Of a DNA stretch of 7,007 bases, positions 4,563 through 7,007 are shown piece after piece. Source of the DNA: an uncultured Lachnospiraceae bacterium. Its GTDB lineage: Bacteria; Bacillota_A; Clostridia; Lachnospirales; Lachnospiraceae. Under the pieces are notes generated by a model. It had not been told where the DNA came from. It saw only the letters and a program-made list of their open reading frames with translations, and searched no databases. A program made the translations under genes and the position numbers. Position 1 is the first letter of the stretch. The number at the start of each line of letters is the position of its first letter. Where the stretch lies: NCBI GenBank assembly GCA_947564305.1, contig CANOBT010000245.1, positions 1 to 7,007 of the forward strand. The letters run 5' to 3'.

Positions 4563-6254
4563 TTATCTGTCCATGCCGCATGCGGCAGAAGATTCTGCCA
4601 GGCTTCTGTCCTGTGCGGCTGCCTCATAGAACCGGAATCCTCCGGAAAAATTGTACGCTTCTATGCCGTATCCGTTCAGAATTCTGCATGCAATATAGCT
4701 GCGCAGCCCGCTCTGACAGATGACATATACTGGTTTTTCCTTTTCGATTTCATCCAGCCTCTCCCTGAGTTCATCCACCGGGATATTCACAAAGCTTTCT
4801 ATATGCCCGCGGCGATATTCCCATTCGGTACGGACATCCAGCAAAGTTATACTGCCGTCACGGGGCAGCTCGGCAATATCCTCCATATGGAACTGCTTTA
4901 AAATACCTGCCGCAATATTTTCCACCATAAATCCGGCCATATTCACCGGGTCTTTTGCCGAAGAATATGGCGGCGCATATGCCAAATCAAGGTCTTTTAG
5001 CTGAATTGCCGACATTCCTGCATGGATTGCGGCAGACAGTACGTCAATACGCTTATCAACGCCTTCATACCCTATGATTTGCGCACCCAACAGCCGATAG
5101 GTGTTTTTTTCAAAGATAATCTTCATTGTCATCAGCCTGCCTCCGGGGTAATAACCCGCATGGCTCATAGGCGATAGAATGACTTTATCCGCATCCACCC
5201 CCGCTTTCCGAGCATTTGACTCATTGAGGCCGGTCGTGGCCGCTGTTATGTCAAATACTTTAATAACAGAACTTCCCTGGCTGCCCAGGTAATGGCTGTC
5301 GCCGCCGCATATATTATCAGCCGCAATACGGCCCTGTTTGTTTGCTGGGCCTGCCAGTGAAATAAGCGCATCTTCCCCAGTGACATAGTGTTTCACCTGT
5401 ACTGCATCTCCCACAGCATAGATATCCGGAACAGATGTTTCCATTCTGTCATTCACTACAATGCTGCCTTTGATTCCCAGTTCAAGTCCCGCTTCCCTTG
5501 CAAGGCTGGTATCTGGGGCAACGCCAATGGCCAGCACTACCATATCGGCACAAAGCGGCGCTTCGTCCTTCAGCAGTACCTCCACGCCATTATCTTTTTC
5601 CAGGAATCCCTCCACAGTATATCCCAGCATAAGCCTCACGCCATGCTTTCTCATTTCGCCATGAATCATAGCCGCCATATCCGAATCAAAGGGCCTCATA
5701 AGCTGTTTCGGACGCTGGACAATAGTGACGTCCATTCCGAGCTTGCGCAGATTCTCCGCCAGTTCCAGTCCGATAAAACCGCCGCCTGCCAGTACAGCAG
5801 ACTTTGGATGGTTTTTATCAATATACTGTTTTATCCGGAAAGTATCTTCCACGGTCCGCAAAGTAAAGAGTTTGTCACTTTCCACACCCGGCAGGCGGGG
5901 TTTTAAAGGCTTTGCTCCCGGCGAAAGAATCAGTTTGTCATAGTTTTCCTCAAATTCTTCTCCTGATTCTGTATTCTTTACGGAAACCGTCTTTCTGTCC
6001 GGGTGAACAGCAGTAACTTCATGGTGAACTTTCATTTCTATGTGAAAACGGGAAAAGAAACTCTGGGGCGTCTGCAAGGTCAATTCGTCCGGGTCGGTAA
6101 TCACTCCGCCGATATAATAGGGAAGACCGCAATTAGCATAGGAAATATAACCTGACCGTTCAAAAACTACGATTTCTGCCTTTTCGTCCAGCCTGCGGAT
6201 ACGGGCAGCCGCAGTAGCGCCGCCCGCTACCCCTCCGACAATAACAACTTTCAT
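4563..6254 (-). CDS. CoA-disulfide reductase / persulfide reductase with C-terminal rhodanese domain
   Basis: This 563-residue cytosolic flavoenzyme reduces CoA disulfide, CoA persulfide or related sulfane sulfur with NAD(P)H. FAD binds at the N-terminal Rossmann loop GGVAGGATAAAR (7-18). The single active-site cysteine is Cys42 in SYANCGLPYYIGG, which is typical of CoA-disulfide reductase and differs from the CxxxxC pair of glutathione reductases. The NAD(P)H loop is GGGFIGLELAENL (157-169). The second FAD motif is VPDIYAVGDAV (275-285). The dimerisation domain has HAGYYPGG (366) and DLAYAPPYSSAKDP (423), with the conserved tyrosines of the family. A rhodanese domain fills about 455-550, with LLDVRTEWEYRRGH and the loop CQSGLRS (Cys513). 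This layout matches the CoADR-rhodanese fusions described from Bacillus anthracis and the NADH-dependent persulfide reductase of Shewanella; the sequence alone does not separate the two activities. The ATG follows the upstream TAA with no gap, and AAGGTGG lies about eight bases upstream. Confidence 0.93.
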   Translation of the reverse strand: MKVVIVGGVAGGATAAARIRRLDEKAEIVVFERSGYISYANCGLPYYIGGVITDPDELTLQTPQSFFSRFHIEMKVHHEVTAVHPDRKTVSVKNTESGEEFEENYDKLILSPGAKPLKPRLPGVESDKLFTLRTVEDTFRIKQYIDKNHPKSAVLAGGGFIGLELAENLRKLGMDVTIVQRPKQLMRPFDSDMAAMIHGEMRKHGVRLMLGYTVEGFLEKDNGVEVLLKDEAPLCADMVVLAIGVAPDTSLAREAGLELGIKGSIVVNDRMETSVPDIYAVGDAVQVKHYVTGEDALISLAGPANKQGRIAADNICGGDSHYLGSQGSSVIKVFDITAATTGLNESNARKAGVDADKVILSPMSHAGYYPGGRLMTMKIIFEKNTYRLLGAQIIGYEGVDKRIDVLSAAIHAGMSAIQLKDLDLAYAPPYSSAKDPVNMAGFMVENIAAGILKQFHMEDIAELPRDGSITLLDVRTEWEYRRGHIESFVNIPVDELRERLDEIEKEKPVYVICQSGLRSYIACRILNGYGIEAYNFSGGFRFYEAAAQDRSLAESSAACGMDR

Positions 6255-6575
6255 TTACCGCACCACCTTTCCAGTATAAGAGGCAATTCCGCCTATGTTT
6301 TTCACATTATTATACCCCATCCTTTGAAGAATGCTTACCGCCTGACGGCTTCTGCTTCCAGAATAACAATAGACAAAAATAGGAGCGTCCTTTTGGCCTG
6401 CAACCGCCCCTATCCCGTCAAGAGATTGGAGAGGAACATTTTTGCTGCCGGAAATATGCCCCTCCTGATATTCCTTGGAGGTACGCACATCCAGAAGAAT
6501 TGCCCCGGACGCAGACTCATATTCCCGGATGCCTTGGTCAATATCCGGCTTTTGGAATAAATTGAAAAAATTCAT
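6255..6575 (-). CDS. Single-domain rhodanese (thiosulfate sulfurtransferase-like) protein
   Basis: This 106-residue cytosolic protein consists of one rhodanese domain. It has a short lead (1-20), then ILLDVRTSKEYQEGHI (26-41), SKNVPLQSL, and the catalytic loop CYSGSRS with Cys70. The family end is VKNIGGIASYTGKV, the usual single-domain rhodanese C-terminus. It would carry sulfane sulfur as a Cys70 persulfide. The gene ends exactly where the CoA-disulfide reductase gene starts (TAA then ATG), so the two form one translational unit. The free rhodanese could hand sulfur to the reductase or to its fused rhodanese. The start is well supported by GAGGTGAT about six bases upstream. Its loop (CYSGSRS) differs from the fused domain's (CQSGLRS), which suggests different donors or acceptors. 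I could not find a convincing promoter for this unit in the 116-base gap upstream. Confidence 0.92.
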   Translation of the reverse strand: MNFFNLFQKPDIDQGIREYESASGAILLDVRTSKEYQEGHISGSKNVPLQSLDGIGAVAGQKDAPIFVYCYSGSRSRQAVSILQRMGYNNVKNIGGIASYTGKVVR

Positions 6576-6632
6576 CTCATCACCTCAAATCTTTTTGATG
6601 GATTTATCATAGCCGATTCCAGAAAATCCTTC

Positions 6633-6647
6633 CGTGATAAAATCACG
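6633..6647. promoter_or_regulatory. 15-base palindrome, candidate regulator site
   Basis: CGTGAT and ATCACG flank a three-base AAA centre, giving a perfect inverted repeat (6633-6638 and 6642-6647). It lies in the 116-base gap between the divergent rhodanese and acetyltransferase genes and covers the position where the -35 of the rightward promoter would be. GTGA/TCAC half-sites are typical of Crp/Fnr regulators, one of which is encoded 2 kb away. However, the odd three-base centre differs from the usual CRP and FNR spacing, so the assignment is tentative. Confidence 0.45.
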
Positions 6648-6653
6648 TTTTTA

Positions 6654-6662
6654 TGTTACAAT
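6654..6662 (+). promoter_or_regulatory. Extended -10 promoter for the acetyltransferase gene
   Basis: TGTTACAAT gives a TGN extension followed by TACAAT (6657-6662), one mismatch from consensus. No good -35 hexamer is present 16-18 bases upstream; that position is occupied by the palindrome at 6633-6647. The predicted start is near 6669, about 23 bases before the ATG. Confidence 0.55.
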
Positions 6663-6691
6663 AGATAAAACTTAATTTTGGGAGGTACATA

Positions 6692-7007
6692 ATGACAGAA
6701 CAAGAAAAAATGAAAGAGGGATACCTTTGGGGCGATGATGAAGAAAATATGGCTTTGCAGGCCCATACGAAGGGCCTGGTGAATCAGTTTAACAATTTGC
6801 CGCCGGAAGATATGGAAGGACGCGCCGCTCTCCTTACGGATATTTTTGGATACGTTGGCGAAAATGTATGGATTGTCCCGCCGCTTACGGCTGCGGTCGG
6901 GAAATATGTGTCCATCGGAGAGGGAACCTATGCGAATATGAACCTGACTTTAATTGACGACTGGAAAATAACCATCGGGAAACATGTCCTCATTGGCCCT
7001 AATGTAA
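6692..7007 (+). CDS. Maltose/galactoside O-acetyltransferase-like protein, 3' partial
   Basis: The visible 105 residues run off the right edge with no stop. They match the start of hexapeptide-repeat sugar O-acetyltransferases (maltose O-acetyltransferase / LacA type), which move an acetyl group from acetyl-CoA to a sugar hydroxyl in the cytosol and form left-handed beta-helix trimers. The family features are the N-terminal helical cap (MKEGYLWGDDEE, then a helix ending in LPPEDMEGRAALL), then IFGYVGENVWIVPPL. Imperfect hexapeptide turns follow: VGKYVSIGEGTYANMN, LTLIDDWKITIGKHV and LIGPNV. The catalytic histidine expected just after this point is outside the window. The start has an excellent GGGAGG site six bases upstream. 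It is divergent from the rhodanese unit and shares the 15-base palindrome with it. The sugar specificity cannot be told from this portion. Confidence 0.9.
   Translation, partial: MTEQEKMKEGYLWGDDEENMALQAHTKGLVNQFNNLPPEDMEGRAALLTDIFGYVGENVWIVPPLTAAVGKYVSIGEGTYANMNLTLIDDWKITIGKHVLIGPNV

Noticed and set aside
5388..5906. Long plus-strand open frame of 172 codons
   Set aside because: It lies fully antisense to the CoA-disulfide reductase gene, has no ribosome site, and its His- and Ser-rich translation shows no domain. It is a shadow of the real reading frame, as are the plus-strand frames at 1132-1422, 1489-1740, 2007-2300, 4521-4901 and 6324-6560, and the minus-strand frame at 4055-4405.
1..7007. 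CRISPR array, tRNA, rRNA, phage or toxin-antitoxin module
   Set aside because: No regularly spaced direct repeats, cloverleaf-like sequences, rRNA signatures, phage proteins or toxin/antitoxin pairs were recognised anywhere in the window.

Overview
The window looks like a Gram-positive, low- to mid-GC Firmicute of the Clostridia, most likely Lachnospiraceae-like. The evidence is strong AGGAGG-type ribosome sites, consensus sigma-A promoters, and protein families typical of gut clostridia: HxlR regulator, DUF434, a DUF1801 protein with a zinc ribbon, and a CoA-disulfide reductase fused to a rhodanese. The left 700 bases are much more AT-rich than the right half and look like accessory or decaying DNA. 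No rRNA, tRNA, CRISPR array, insertion sequence or phage gene was recognised.

Left edge (1-704): a minus-strand N-terminal fragment of a polysaccharide-cluster nucleotidyltransferase-like protein, which appears to be frameshifted in a seven-base homopolymer, and then about 470 bases without an intact gene. This stretch holds one short open remnant (335-493) and a terminator at its right end.

Minus-strand unit (about 2980 down to 705): a perfect consensus promoter (TTGACA, 17 bases, TATAAT) drives an HxlR-type regulator. The regulator is translationally coupled (ATGA overlap) to a 51-residue stub of an NAD(P)H-dependent flavodoxin-like oxidoreductase. An intact 105-residue conserved protein of unknown function follows. 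Next come a 29-residue coupled ORF and a C-terminal remnant that resembles the CrcB/Fluc fluoride channel. The unit ends with an intact DUF434/DUF5616-type protein, an intact DUF1801 protein and a rho-independent terminator that overlaps the last stop codon. Intact and broken genes therefore alternate inside one well-preserved transcription unit.

Centre (2945-3601): divergent from the HxlR gene is a flavin-reductase-domain flavoprotein. The two promoters overlap at their -10 boxes. A 12-base perfect inverted repeat places one arm on each -35 box, which is a compact switch that HxlR probably controls.

Right half (3836-7007): a Crp/Fnr-type regulator runs towards a convergent two-gene unit, with a terminator hairpin between them. 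That unit is a single-domain rhodanese followed directly by a 563-residue CoA-disulfide reductase/persulfide reductase with its own C-terminal rhodanese. Together they form a probable sulfane-sulfur or thiol-redox module. Divergent from the rhodanese is a maltose/galactoside O-acetyltransferase-like gene that runs off the right edge. A 15-base palindrome lies between these two divergent genes.

Most of the window is recognisable biology. The parts most worth a second look are the mirrored HxlR control region, the partly decayed operon behind it, the nuclease-like residue pattern in the DUF434 protein, and the regulator/palindrome/rhodanese module.
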